From Chionoecetes opilio (taxonomy: Eukaryota > Arthropoda > Malacostraca > Decapoda > Majidae), in the NCBI GenBank assembly GCA_016584305.1, contig JACEEZ010025355.1, positions 42,501-106,500 on the forward strand: a stretch of DNA of 64,000 nt. The letters are read 5' to 3'. The notes beneath the pieces were generated by a model. That model ran no database searches. It was given only the letters and a program-made list of their open reading frames with translations, and had not been told where the DNA came from. Numbering within the stretch: position 1 is the first letter of the stretch; every line of letters begins with the position of its first letter. Below, in pieces: positions 43,054-55,210 of the stretch. The translations under genes and the position numbers were made by a program.

Positions 43054-43770
43054 ATTTTCCTCGTGTGGTTGAATATTCATGTTTTCAGCTAGGTTTTTGG
43101 GAATGCTGTTCTACGTACTTGAGGGTGGTTTTTTTTTATCTAAGGATGAAAAGGGAATTGCCATACTCTTCATAGATTTGAAGCCATTACACTTTTTGAA
43201 GATCTCACAAATTTGCCTTTTTTTTTTTTTGTGTGTGCAAAAACTACTGAAGTGATTGTGATCAAATTACAGGAATAATAGCATCACATAGCCATGCATT
43301 TCTTGTAGAAAAACTTTAGACATAGTTGAAAAACTAAGGTTAGGAGGACCAAAGAACCGATAGTCGTGACTGCATCCGAGTACGATCCCCTTAACTTGTC
43401 TGCTAAGGATTATTGAAGTTAGCTTCCAACTTCCAATAACAGATGTTACCTTTGATAAACATCTACAATCAGAGTATTGTTTCAGTGCCCAACATTGGCC
43501 TGGATATGCAGGAGTGTGAAAGGCACTATATGGGACAGAGTGAGATGGCGCAGTGTGGTGTACAGGGGGTGACGCAGGGCTGAGTTGTGACACCTTAGGC
43601 AGTATGAAAGTGGTGGGGTAAACCACTGGGAATGGGGCCGGGTTATGGAGCAACCCTGGGCAAGCTGGCCTGGCTGGCCCTGGTGCAGATTTAGGGGATA
43701 CACTAATAAATTGCCAATGCAAAATAAATTGAAACATGTTTATACATTAAGGTAGAACATAAACATTTCT
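43054..43770. other. Spacer with a Pro-rich minus ORF of doubtful value
   Basis: The 156-codon minus frame (43267-43737) is Pro/Ser/His-rich without a domain; part of it (TTATTGAAGTTAGCTTCCAA) is repeated near 38228, so it is likely repeat-derived. Confidence 0.35.
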
Positions 43771-44584
43771 TTGAATTCACAACAGGTTCTCTATTTTATT
43801 AAGTAAAATAACATTGCTTGCTTTACAAATATATTTTGGCAGGGTATCATTTTGCTCTCCATTATCATCACCTATAAAAACCTTTTCTTGTAGTTTACAA
43901 GTGAGAAAGAATCATAGTTTGTAAATTGCAGTTGAAGGCCACCGTGGACATTGCATGAAATGTGGCAAGCAACTAAATTAACAACCATCATAATGAATCA
44001 TTCAGAAAAAAAATACCTCCAATAGTTAAGAAATATGAAGTCATTGTATTCGCCCTTCCTACATAACATTGTGGCAAAAACCAGGAACTCTCTAGTAGTT
44101 TGGAATCAGTGCCACTTTATGAACATTTATAATGAGCAACATTAGGCACTCCCAAAACGAGTTTTAGCGGCTGCTTGATCACTGTGGAGGATTCCTGCAC
44201 TGAAGTGTTCAACACAACCTCAGTGCAGGTCTGCTACAAGGATCTAGGGCTGCAATCTGTAGATGATGAACTCTCACAGACATTCAAAGGTGTGTCTGAG
44301 CATGTAACTGCTACTGACCTGTAATATGTTACAATTATCAAGGACCTATGAGCTGATTCTCTTTGCGGCTTGAAGAAAAAAAGTACATATATGTTATCTG
44401 AATGAAATTATCAGGTGCTATGATATGCGGAATGCTGCACGTAAGACGATAGGGCAGTGTGATTGAATACTTGAGGGAGCAAGGAAGGGTGGGACAGTTA
44501 AAGGACTGCAGTGTGCAGGAAGGTACTGGATGTTGGTATCCGTTGAGGGAAAAAGTTTGTCCCTCTGTAACCATTGCTTCCATC

Positions 44585-45013
44585 TCAATGAAGGTTCCTT
44601 ATGGCATGATTGCTGCGCATGTGATACTTTAGGCCCTCCCTACGAGAGGACTGGTAAGGACAAAGGGAACAGGCAAAAGGCTTCTCCCCAGTATGGACTC
44701 TGATATGCTTCACAAGATCAACTTTCTGTGAACAGCGATAATTACAATGGGGACATTGGAAAGGCTTCTCCCCTGTATGTTTCATCCCATGGCGTGTAAA
44801 ATTGCCCTTGAGGGTAGTTTTGTAAGGACAAAAGGGACACTGGTGTTCCTTGGTGGACTGTTTGGTGCCATCATGAGAGGCATCATCCCACACTATACTG
44901 GCAAGGGATGGCCCACTTTGCTGCTGCCCTTCCCCAGTGCCAACCATCAGCTGTTGAGAGAGACTTTGATGAGGCAAGCAGTCAGTCATTCTAAGAAATG
45001 TGAAAGTCCACAT
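44585..45013 (-). CDS. C2H2 zinc-finger ORF, copy 3 (3 fingers)
   Basis: 142 residues, differing from copy 2 by a handful of changes (for example TTLKGNFTRHGMK in finger 1). Same three-finger structure, same upstream acceptor candidate, same SNHAIRNLH end. Intact frame. Recent duplicate by its near-identical flanks. Confidence 0.55.
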   Translation of the reverse strand: MWTFTFLRMTDCLPHQSLSQQLMVGTGEGQQQSGPSLASIVWDDASHDGTKQSTKEHQCPFCPYKTTLKGNFTRHGMKHTGEKPFQCPHCNYRCSQKVDLVKHIRVHTGEKPFACSLCPYQSSRREGLKYHMRSNHAIRNLH

Positions 45014-45251
45014 AAATCTTAATTAAGGCGTTTACAATAGAATTTTGTTTATTAAGTCTGTGTTAAGGTGTAAAGAAATCAATGAAAAGATCAACAGAAA
45101 TGAGTTGTGTATTTTGGCTGGACAATGTGAAATGCAGCTTTTCTTGCGTTATCTTGAATGTGAATATTAGTCATAATCAGGGGATATTTAGTCTGTGAGA
45201 GCTCCTTGAGTTATAGAAGTAAGGATGAAATAAGATCAGGTCTAGTTATTA

Positions 45252-45934
45252 CAGTGTTACCTTGACTTATGAGTTTAATTCGTTCCTTGATCGAGCTCGT
45301 AACTCAATTTGCTCGTATATCAAATCAATTTTCCCCATTGAAATTAATTGAAATACCATTAATCCGTTCCAGCCCCCAAAACACCACCCCAATTTTTTGA
45401 CTGTACCTATATAACTGGACTGCACTCACCCTCCGCCATTTGCATTAGCCAGTGTTTATACTGTGTATCAGCTGTTGGAAACAGCTGTGGATGGAACTGC
45501 CGCTAAACGTACTGCACTCACCCTCCGCCATTTGCATTCGCCAATGTTTATACTGTGTATCAGCTGTTGGAAACAGCTGTGGTTGGAACTGCCGCTAAAC
45601 GTACTGCACTCACCCTCCGCCATCTGTATTCGCCTGTGTGAGCACAACAGAACAGAGATGCCTCCACGGCGAGGTAACCAGGTGAAGTGAACGAGTGAGA
45701 CGCGGGATGCTGGGCAGATGTTGTGGCGTTCGCTGCGCCAACTAGCGACGGCGTATCTGAAGCTCGCTCGTAAAAATAAAAAAATAAAAAATAAATAAAA
45801 AAAAATAAAAAAAATAAAAAAAAATCGCTCGTAACTCGGATTTTGGCTCGCAACACAAAGCAAAAAATTGACCGAGCGACTGCTCGTAACTCTGAAAACT
45901 CGTAAGTTGGGGCACTCGTAAGTCAAGGTACCAC
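45252..45934. mobile_element. TA-flanked mariner/Tigger-type MITE in unit 3
   Basis: Ends CAGTGTTACCTTGACTTATG and inverted CTCGTAAGTCAAGGTACCAC. Units 2 and 4 have the empty site (GTCTAGTTAGTA). Inside, a ~93-bp segment (ACTGCACTCACCCTCCGCCA...) is repeated about three times (45420-45640). Confidence 0.75.
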
Positions 45935-46345
45935 TACTATGAAATTCGTGCTATGAAAAGTCGCACGCCAAATTGAAACAAACGCAGAAGCCAGCACCAC
46001 CCTCTTCCCCACTCACCCCAATTATTGGTATCATTTCGGTATTGGACATCAAAAACTAACAAATTTAACTTACATCATCGTGTAGATCTTTTCATCTTTA
46101 CTTTGAATCCCAATTTCCCATGGCAATGGCGATACATAGAACACCAAAAATGTTCTGTTTTAGCTACAGCCAGAAATGGTTGTTAGGTTAAATCAGATTA
46201 TGTTAGATTAGACGTTTGGTTTGATTTAGTAAATGATATCAAGGAAAAAATGACGATTCATGGTTGAATGTACACTGTAAACACTGTTGATGGCGGGGAC
46301 GCAGGAACAACAAACCAGCATTTGTTGCCCGGAACGAATTGCGTG

Positions 46346-47103
46346 TGTGGGAATTTATGTCACATACATATATAAAATGAGGTTCTTACCTAATCAATCA
46401 AACCCATGGCTATCATCCCGACACATTATCCCAGCTAATCAACTATCTAGGATACTTATCGGTGGATAGTGGGTTGAAATGCGGATCAGGGTTTGATTAA
46501 TACTGCATGTCCAGTGATCCGATGTGGTCGCCGCATGATCAGACCGCCCGTGATTGACAAGAGGCGGAGGGCTGGAGACTTAGTGTTTCGATATGGGCGT
46601 CAGAAGGTCTTCATAACCAGGTTATCCATGACGCACGGCTATTATCAGTGTGTTGTATTTTAACACAGTCCTATTGGTTTTACACTATATGTACAAAATC
46701 TCTTCATATTAAACAGAGAAAAGATGTTAGTCCCATGAGGGCTGGAATGATACTGATTCTCCGATGTGCAGCGGCTAGCGGCTACCACAAATTACACGTG
46801 TCACCTTAAGGTAGGTGGCGGGTGGACCACCATAATTGGTGCAAATTCAAAGGACGGCGGCCAATGACCGGTCGCTCCAAATGCTTAATAACCACTGGGA
46901 ATATTAATTTATATTATCCACAGTACTTATCATTTACTTAAATTGCCTTAATCATACCCATTACCATTATAATTATATGTACATCCCTATATGCACTCTC
47001 CTATGATGAGCAGAAAATACCTCACTCACAAGGGGGGGGGGGGGGGGGGATCAAACCACCTCTCTACCAATTATGAGGGGGTGGTTGATGGATAATTTCC
47101 ACA
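46346..47103. mobile_element. Solo LTR, 758 bp, 5-bp TSD
   Basis: TGTGGGAATTTATGTCACAT...GATAATTTCCACA, flanked by GCGTG (46341-46345, 47104-47108). Same family as the interrupted copy at 15355-20431. A G tract near 47033-47049 is shared. Confidence 0.82.
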
Positions 47104-47199
47104 GCGTGTGTGAATGTAATTTCGGCACTCGGCCACTAAACACCGACTTCCCGGCGCTACAAAGTGCTGACATTTGGCCAGTGGGAACCCCCTAACTGC

Positions 47200-47530
47200 A
47201 TGCCTCCCCCACTCCCATGGCCCTGCTGCATAAGACTTTCTACTCATTCTCATCCCTATTCTGTCCATCTTCCTAATGCAAGAGTTAATCAGTATCTTTA
47301 CTCTTTCATCCCTTTCACTGGTAAACTCTGGAACTCTCTTCCTGTCTCTATTTTTCCATCTTCCTACGACTTAAATCTTTTCAAGAGAAGAGTGACAAGA
47401 CACCTCCCGAACTAAATTGGCCCACGCCCCTTTCTTTATTCTCCTACTGTCTTCTTTATAGGGACTGGCAACTAAGCGGGCTTTGTGTTACCTCTTTTTG
47501 TTGTGTCCTTGGCCAGTCCTTTGTGAAAAA
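47200..47530 (+). pseudogene. LINE RT C-terminus fragment
   Basis: Frame ending with ARVNQYLYSFIPFTGKLWNS, LPVSIF and FKRRVTRHLPN, the usual end of CR1/Jockey-group reverse transcriptases. The following 3' end (ACTGGCAACTAAGCGGGCTT ... TTGTG) is shared with 56161-56387. Confidence 0.75.
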
Positions 47531-47534
47531 AAAA

Positions 47535-48755
47535 AAGTTACAATTATCAAGGACCTATGAGCCTGATTCTCTTCGCGGCTTGAAGAAAAAAAGTACATAT
47601 ATGTTATCTGAATGAAATTATCAGGCGCTAGGATATGCGGAATGCTGCACGTAAGACGAGAGGGCAGTGTGATTGAATACTTGAGGGAGCAAGGAAGGGT
47701 GGGACAGTTAAAGGACTGCAGTGTGCAGGAAGGTACTGGATGTTGGTATCCGTTGAGGGAAAAAGTTTGTCCCTCTGTAACCATTGTTTCCATCTCAATG
47801 AAGGTTCTATGTGGCATGTTTGCTGCGCATGTGATCCTTTAGGCTCTCCCTACGAGAGGACTGGTAAGGACAAAGGGAACAGGCAAAAGGCTTCTCCCCA
47901 GTATGGACTCTGATATGATTCACAAGATTACCTTTCTGTGAACAGCGATAATTACAATGGGGACATTGGAAAGGCTTCTCCTCAGTATGGATTCTGATAT
48001 GCTTCACAAGGCTAACTTTCTGGGAACAGCGATAATTACAATGGGTGCATTGGAAAGGCTTCTCCTGAGTGTGGACTCTGATATGCTTCACAAGATTATT
48101 TTTAAGTGAACAGCGATAATTACAATGGGCGCACTGGAAAGGCTTCTCCCCTGTATGGACTCTGATATGCCTCACAAGATCATTTTTCTGTGAACAGCAA
48201 TAATTACAATGGGGACATTGGAAAGGCTTCTCTCCTGTGTGTTTCATCCCATGGTGTGTAAAACTGCTCTTGCGGGTAGTTTTGTAAGGACAAAAGGGAC
48301 ACTGGTGTTCCTTGGTGGACTGTTCGGTGCCATCATGAGAGGCATCATCCCACACTATACTGGCAAAGGATGGCCCACTTTGCTGCTGCCCTTCCCCAGT
48401 GCCAACCATCAGCTGTTGAGAGAGACTTTGATGAGGCAAGCAGTCAGTCATTCTAAGAAATGTGAAAGTCCACATAAATCTTAATTAAGGCATTTACAAT
48501 AGAATTTTGTTTATTAAGTCTGTGTTAAGGTGTAAAGAAATCAATGAAAAGATCAACAGAAATGAGTTGTGTATTTTGGCTGGACAATGTGAAATGCAGC
48601 TTTTCTTGCGTTATCTTGAATGTGAATATTAGTCATAATCAGGGGATATTTAGTCTGTGAGAGCTCCTGAAGTTATAGAAGTAAGGATGAAATAAGATCA
48701 GGTCTAGTTAGTAGTATGAAATTCCAAGATGATAATAAACAGAGTGCAAGATTGT
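47535..48755. repeat. Duplication unit with zinc-finger copy 4
   Basis: Colinear with units 2 and 3; starts next to the LINE fragment's poly-A. Confidence 0.85.
47807..48475 (-). CDS. C2H2 zinc-finger ORF, copy 4 (6 fingers)
   Basis: 222 residues, intact. Same N-terminus as copies 2 and 3 (MTDCLPHQSLSQQLMVGTGE), then six C2H2 fingers: [38 protein letters not shown] and CSLCPYQSS, joined by TGEKPF, TQEKPF and TEEKPF linkers. Three more fingers than copies 2 and 3, all of the CxxCNYRCS type, so finger number changes by unit duplication. Acceptor candidate at 48453-48456. Could be a complete small gene or a terminal exon. Confidence 0.6.
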   Translation of the reverse strand: MWTFTFLRMTDCLPHQSLSQQLMVGTGEGQQQSGPSFASIVWDDASHDGTEQSTKEHQCPFCPYKTTRKSSFTHHGMKHTGEKPFQCPHCNYCCSQKNDLVRHIRVHTGEKPFQCAHCNYRCSLKNNLVKHIRVHTQEKPFQCTHCNYRCSQKVSLVKHIRIHTEEKPFQCPHCNYRCSQKGNLVNHIRVHTGEKPFACSLCPYQSSRRESLKDHMRSKHAT

Positions 48756-48759
48756 GCAA

Positions 48760-49580
48760 GTTCTCTAGGATTCTGTAGCTTCATGAACCAGTAAGAGGTC
48801 ACATTAATTTACATCATTGGTACTCCTCGGGGTCACAAAAAATAGGTCCCAAATATCCCAAAATGACCCCAGAAAAAGAAGAAAAAGTTCCAACACACCA
48901 CATTGTACTGTCCTGCCGGGGCTTTAAACTTGCCGGAATCAGCGGTGTTGCCAGACCTACTGCTTATAAAAAAAATATAAAAAAAGAAGTCGCAAATAAA
49001 AAGGTAGTCCAAAATAACAAAAAATTTGGGTCCCTAATCAAAATGTTGGGTCCATAAGAAAGTGACGAGCGTATATTTACGTGATTGACTACAGGTCTGT
49101 AGATCAGGGCTGTATCATGACTGCAACTTATCCACATATATATTTATAGATTCAATTAATGAAGCGTCATATGAGGCGTCAAGAATAGGAAGGGCGAACT
49201 CGCCAAAAGAAAGTTTTGATAAAAATGCATTTGAAGTTTTCGCTTGGTCAAAACATGAAAAAAAACTTCGACACGCCCATTGACTTCATTTACGTAGTGT
49301 TGGAAAGTATTCTTAATTTCTAATATGATCTAAATGTTACGGTTGTTGTCAGTTATCGCTATAGTGAGCATAGACCGTTTTAAGGACGTATCTCCGCTTA
49401 CGATACAACTTTTTTCCCTAATTGAGCTAGGATGCTCATTTTTTCACTGAAAGTTGTGCACATGATAGTAATTATACAGATAAAGTTTCATTAAATTATA
49501 TCAATAAATACACAAATAAAAAATAATTAAGTTGAATTTGTCTGCGATTTTAGTCAATTATTCATATCGCTACTAGTCAC
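48760..49580. other. Intergenic, no gene recognised
   Basis: AT-rich sequence without a supportable ORF or bounded repeat. Confidence 0.5.
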
Positions 49581-49582
49581 TA

Positions 49583-50057
49583 CCGTAGATAACAGTAAAG
49601 TCGCCAGGACAACTTTTTTTTCTGTTTACAGCCGTGTGGTGGCGTTAATACTTACATTTCTACATTCATGATTTCAGGAAAGTTAGAAGGGGCTATCTGG
49701 AGAGTCTGTTGTCATTTTGTGTCTTCATCTGTGTCATAGTATGGCTATAAATGAACAAATTACAAAAATATCTACAAAGTGGCTACCAACAATAAAGTCA
49801 CCATCTAGTGTTTATTAACTGTGTCCTACCGCTGTCGTCGTCGCCCGAAAAAAAAAATAGTAGTGAAATTTGAAACCGTATATACTTGTAGATACAAAGC
49901 ATAAAACAACGCTGAAACAGAGTAGATTATACAGTCATGATATAAACTACTGTGTATCATCTTCAGTGGCACATAAAAATAAGTAGTAATGCTATAATTC
50001 GTAATATATGGCGCCTGGCGACATGACTGCAGGTGGCGACTTTTCTGTTATCTACGG
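49583..50057. mobile_element. TA-flanked MITE (CCGTAGATAACAG ends), 475 bp
   Basis: Inverted ends CCGTAGATAACAGTAAAGTC and GTTATCTACGG next to TA (49581-49582, 50058-50059). Shares internal GTCGCCAGG motifs with 56864-57519 and 35713-35944. Confidence 0.82.
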
Positions 50058-50960
50058 TAGATATTAGGAGTTCTGCCTTGGTTATTTTTTTATGAAAAAT
50101 ATTGGGCATAGTGCCAAATTGGGACTTTTTTTCTGGTGTAGGTTCATTGGCAATGCTTTGCTCGATTTTCAAAATGTTTTTTTTTTTATCACCCCCGTCA
50201 TAACATAAACTTCAATATAACATCAGACATTCAACTTTCCAGACCCTTGACCAGGCCAACACTTAGAAAAAAGTGTCAGCTTTCAAATAAAAAACTGATG
50301 CAAATCGGAAAAGAATTGCCAGAGTAGTAAGACTTTGAATGACATTATCTTAGGCAAAATTGAAACTCCAGAAACGGCTGTCAAAGTTTTATTATACAGG
50401 GAGGTCCCGTTATACGAGCATTCGATATACGAAAATCCGATGATATGAGATGTGTAAATTAGGGTCTATTTTCAAAATACGAGATCGAAAATCCAATGCT
50501 ACGACATTCAAACTGGGGTGAGTAAAATTACCAAGTTATTTACTCAAGTAAATTACACGTTATTTACTAAAATTATAAAGTCATTTACTGACTATATGAT
50601 TTTACCTAAGTGTACGATAATTAATCTGATGGTAGTGGTGGTGTGGTGGTGGTATTTCATAATTGTTATTCTTCCTCCTCTCTGTACCCACGGCTGAAAT
50701 GGCATATTTAACACCTCACACACACCCTACCACGTTTATAACACCACGCTAACCCTAAATAACACCTATAACAGCATTAGAAACATGAGTTATAGTGGTT
50801 ATATGAGGCCTAACACAAGTGGCCTGCCTCTCGGCGACGCTAAGACACTGTTGTGAAGGCTACGAACACAATTTATTTCCACTGCACTAATGCACTACTT
50901 TCGCCACTGCACTAATGTCGCCAGGCACAATATATTACGAAATTTAGCATAAATGCTAAA

Positions 50961-51135
50961 AGCTCGCTTTGCTCGCTTGGACAATGAGTTAAGAGACGAA
51001 ATATAACTTTCTGTGCCAAATTTCTTCCTTTGTGCCTGTATCTTTCTTGCTCACACATTTGTGGAAACATCTTACAAGCCTATATATGACACCTGATTTC
51101 GGCTGAAATAGGTGTCCAAGCGAGCGAAGCGAGCT
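50961..51135. mobile_element. 175-bp MITE with AGCTCGCTT ends
   Basis: AGCTCGCTTTGCTCGCTTGG plus AC, inverted at 51114-51135. No coding capacity; superfamily not identified. Confidence 0.6.
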
Positions 51136-51662
51136 TGGACAAAAATATGATAATTCTGGTGGCTCGGTATGACAATGTGGCCTACAAAAATTCACAACCC
51201 TGGACAATGTGTACAATGATTCAGATGCAGCAGAGACGAGTTTGTGGGCAGTGGAAGAGGTCTGCGCACCCCTCCCTTGTCCCTTACCTACCGTACCCTC
51301 TCAAGTCTAGTGTATCACGTGGCGTCCCCAAGAGTACATACAACGTCTTTGTTGCTTGTGTGTATTGTGCCTTGTGAGTCGATTTTAGTGATTTGCTGGT
51401 TTACTTAATGTGCTTATTGTGACTTATTTGTGCTCTGTCCTACTGTGCTGTCACACTCTTAATTCACTGTGTTTTGTGTGGTGGTGCGGTGGTGTGGTAT
51501 ATAGAGCCCTATATTTGAGAGTTTGTTGTGTTTCCTATAGTTTATTTTAGCTTGAAAAATATGTCTTTTTTTTTCTTCTTTTAATTGATGGGGTCCTGGA
51601 ACCAAAGCTATATTTTACCATTAGTTATGTGTTTCGTTATACGAGATTTCGCTTTACGAGTA

Positions 51663-51753
51663 CAGTAAAACCCTTATAACTCGGCACTGTATAACTCGGA
51701 ATTTGATATAACTCGGCAAGGCAAGGACTTTTTTTTTTTTTTTTTTTTTTTTT

Positions 51754-51784
<31 letters not shown>

Positions 51785-52351
51785 TCTATGCCTATAGCGC
51801 GTGTAGGCAGTGAGCTCCAGGTGTGGGATGGTAGGCCCTGGAGGCTCACTCGAGGGCTGTGATGGTTGGCCCTCGCCCGTGGTGGCGCAGGCAGGATTGT
51901 TATAGTGACGCCTGTGATTAGAGGCTCATGCCACCCCCTGTGTCCTCTCATGCACTTGCAGTCGAAGGTAGAGTTAATGGACAGGGCATAGTGTTGCAGT
52001 AATTAAGTGCTCAAGTGATGTAAAATTAAGTTGTACAGGTACAGTACTGTATACAATACAGTACAGAGTTGTGATTATAAAGTGATTAAAGTGATACCAG
52101 TGTTAAAATGCGCCTGAGTCCCCCTAACATCTTCTACATGTTACAACAAGGCTCCCCTCTCCTTGGATTACATGCCTGCTGCTACCCGTTCACTGGTAAG
52201 TGTAGTTTTTATGTTTTATAGTACTGTATTTACTTCTTTTTTTCTTTCTTTTTTTTACCCATATCAGAGAAGGACATTGCATAACTCGGCACATTGAATA
52301 ACTCGGCAAGGGCCAGAGCCCCTATCGTGCCGAGTTATAAGGCTTTTACTG
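51663..52351. mobile_element. Tigger-type MITE (CAGTAAAACCCTTATAAC ends) nested in copy A
   Basis: Ends CAGTAAAACCCTTATAACTC and inverse, next to TA. The surrounding sequence joins perfectly to that of copy B at TA. It carries a 5'-truncated SINE (51785-51965) and the motif CTACCCGTTCACTGGTAAGT shared with 59137, so it is a deletion derivative of the family at 53666-59303. Confidence 0.82.
51785..51965 (-). mobile_element. Truncated SINE body
   Basis: Same body as 57966-58160 (TGCCTATAGCGCGTGTAGGC, GGCTCACTCGAGGGCTGTGA), without the tRNA-like head. Confidence 0.7.
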
Positions 52352-52396
52352 TATGCCAGGTGGAACCTAACTGCCCGTATCTTCGGGACCTCCCTG

Positions 52397-53665
52397 TATA
52401 TATATATATTTTTTGTTTGTTTTATTATCTTTTATTATGTTTTCAATGTTTTTTTCTTCGGAGACAAAAAAATATAGCAAAATCAAGAAAAAAAAGGGAA
52501 AAAATAGTATAAATGAGCAGCCCACGTGCTATTACGTCATGTGTAAACAAATCATTGCCAGCCTACCTATAGCACTTAAAATATTTATTAAAAATAGAAA
52601 AAAATGTCATGACAGCAATCTTTTGGGACGGTAATGCCAGCACATGAGGCTAATTTTTCACAAGTTTTTGCAAATTTTCATTTTTTTTTTTTTTCCGCCA
52701 CTAAAGCGGAGTGACGTCCTTACTGGACTACCATGGACAGAAATGTAGAAACTACAAGGAAAAAATATTTTGTTTGACGAAGTAGAGTAACAAGAAATGC
52801 TAATTACAGGACGTTATTCCACTGGTCTGTGTGCTTCTCCTGCTTCCTGGTATGCCCAGAAGTACCAGACTGAGGATCACCATGTGGTAGCCATACGTGA
52901 CATCGGAACCAGAAAGAAAAACAAAAATCAAGAGAAGAGAACTGAGGAAAATAAAGGAAGGAGGAAGGAGATATTGGTCAATTCAGATAATCCCAGAAAC
53001 ACAACAGCTCCAGGTAGTTATCTATGACTCATAGATTATAAGACACAGAGTATGATTATCAGACACACAAGTTTATCAAAACATACAAAGATTAGTAGCT
53101 AGCCATCAGGCCAGGACAATGACTCACTTAATGACTCACACACAGATGCTTGGTAAGTTGTAGGTTAAGATGACAAGCCTGGACTCCAGCTATGTATTAG
53201 GGCGTGACCTATGTGTAAGTCACCAATGATTGTAATCCTGAGTGAACTAAAATGTGAGGACACACCTAATGGGCGTGACCAGGTATGGGCAACCAATACT
53301 TGTGTATAGGGAAGGCACCTTACACTAGGAGAGAGTTGTCACTCAATAAATATATAAGGGAGGACACAAGACGAGGTGTACATATTCTGAGAGATTCTCA
53401 GAAAGACCACCCTGAGGCCATGGCCACCTTATTATTGGGCCACTGCACTGAGTTTTATGATCCCGTTAGAGCCTGTGAATCTCACTCAAATATAAATGTT
53501 TTGAGGATTTCATATATGATTTTTTTGACATGCTTCTATATAGTTTATTCAATGCAAAAAAATATTGAAATTCATTTAACAAATGTGACTTTGGTGTCAA
53601 GGATGTATAGAAAAGGAAAATATATGCATACAATAGTAATTATTTTCTCCATAAAATCAACTTGT
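52397..53665. other. Spacer, no gene recognised
   Basis: AT-rich with poly-T. The ORFs at 52797 and 53285 have no recognisable features. Confidence 0.45.
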
Positions 53666-54637
53666 ACAGTAAAACCCTTATAACTCCGCACTGTATAACT
53701 CGGAATTTAACACAACTCGGCAAGGCAAAGACAAAGTCTAAAATTTTTTTTTTACATCTGTTGAAATTATAGTAATAATTGACGTGAACTCGTGCTATTA
53801 AAGACTATTAAAGACGTGCTATTAACCCAAGAACTACCTAGACTGCAATGATACCCTAATTAGACGCTAACTAAGGTATACTCAGCAGTGGTAGATGGGT
53901 TGATGATTTGAAGGTTTGATGATTATTTGAGGGAGTGGTGGTAGTCACGGCTAAGGGCGGCTAAGGGCGCTGGTAATTGTGGTATGGTGCACGTAATGGC
54001 AGCGATGGTGGTAGGCCGCGGTAACTTTTTCACAGTTACCTGGCGCGGCACGTACGTTGTGGTGTTTTTACCACTTTGTCCTTGCTTTAACCAATTGATC
54101 GGTTATACTGGCTCACACATATTAAGATGAGCGTGACTACACCTTAGTGTACAATCAAGAGAGTGGCTACACCTGTAGGTTTAATGCGTGAATGATCACC
54201 TTCACTGAAAAACTCTGATCAGCTGGGCTCGAGACTCCTACGTGGCGGTTGCTACGTGGAGGTTCCAATATTGTATTTTCACAATTCTTATATTATGTTA
54301 ATCCTTTGATTAATTGTGGTACTATAGGTGAATACCACCAGAATTATATTACAGTAAACCCTTCATGCTCGCGGGTTTCAGGCTCGCGGATTTGATTACG
54401 CGCGGGTTTTCAACCCTTGGGATAAATAATAATAAATACAGGTAATTAAATATAATTTTAAAATACGAAAAGTAAGGAGTTTGAATGGCGCGCGCAAATT
54501 TTTTTGTGCATACAGCTGCGTGAGGGCCGCCACTACTGCCACTCTGCCAGTTCCCACCAGTAGAACAAAATCCAGCTTGTTTTTACCCGCTCTCGTCGGT
54601 ACAGTGCAGTGCTATTAATTTCGTATATCTCGTCAAC

Positions 54638-54987
54638 ATGGCCAACAAACGTAAATCTGGTGAGCCTCAATCAAGCGGGAAAGGACCAAAGAAGACCAAA
54701 AGGGATATGAAAGTGATGACTTTAGAGGAGAAGGGTGAATTAATCAAGAAAATAAAGGGTGGCATGTCCTATGCTGCCTGTGGCCGCCACTATGGGGTAA
54801 ATGAATCGACGGTGAGGTACATTTATAAGAAGGAAAAAGAAATTAGTGCTTCCCTAGCCTCCTCTATACCCCATGCTGCAAAACGTGTGCATTACATTAA
54901 AGATGTAAGATGTAATCTTGTTCAAGACTGAAAAAGCCCTAAACATTTGGATCGAAGACATGAACAGGTGCCGCATTCCAATAAGTG
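54638..54987 (+). pseudogene. Tigger transposase N-terminus (CENP-B-type HTH)
   Basis: MANKRKSGEPQSSGKGPKKT, then a CENP-B N-terminal helix-turn-helix: TLEEKGELIKKIKGGMSYAA, YGVNESTVRYIYKKEKEI. A frameshift near 54910 ends this frame at 54931; the shifted frame continues FKTEKALNIWIEDMNRCRIP. The ORF is then cut by the element at 55003. DDE catalytic part not present. Confidence 0.85.
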
Positions 54988-55111
54988 GCGATTTCATAAG
55001 GGACTAGGGGGTGGGGGCACTCAGTAGAGCGCATACCTCCGCCCGAATATTTCATCAATTGGTTGCCATGGCAACAGTTGTGATTCGATTTCTTCAAAAA
55101 AAAAAAAAAGT

Positions 55112-55207
<96 letters not shown>

Positions 55208-55210
<3 letters not shown>

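Larger units (their letters stand above)
43770..45960. repeat. Duplication unit with zinc-finger copy 3
   Basis: Colinear with 39250-41690 but without the LTR insertion; carries its own insertion at 45252-45934. Confidence 0.85.
50397..52396. mobile_element. Tigger-type MITE (CAGGGAGGTCCCG ends), copy A with insertions
   Basis: Ends CAGGGAGGTCCCGTTATACG and inverted CGGGACCTCCCTG next to TA. Carries 51663-52351 and 50961-51135 as insertions. Related copies at 55208-55983 and 59306-60087. Confidence 0.85.

Noticed and set aside
43267..43737. 156-codon Pro-rich minus ORF
   Set aside because: No domain, partly repeated elsewhere in the window, no splice or start context.
45468..45926. 152-codon minus ORF with Phe/Ile run
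   Set aside because: Translation of an internal tandem repeat and A/T tract in a MITE.
53285..53683. 132-codon + ORF
   Set aside because: Spacer sequence reaching a transposon end; no domain or codon signal.
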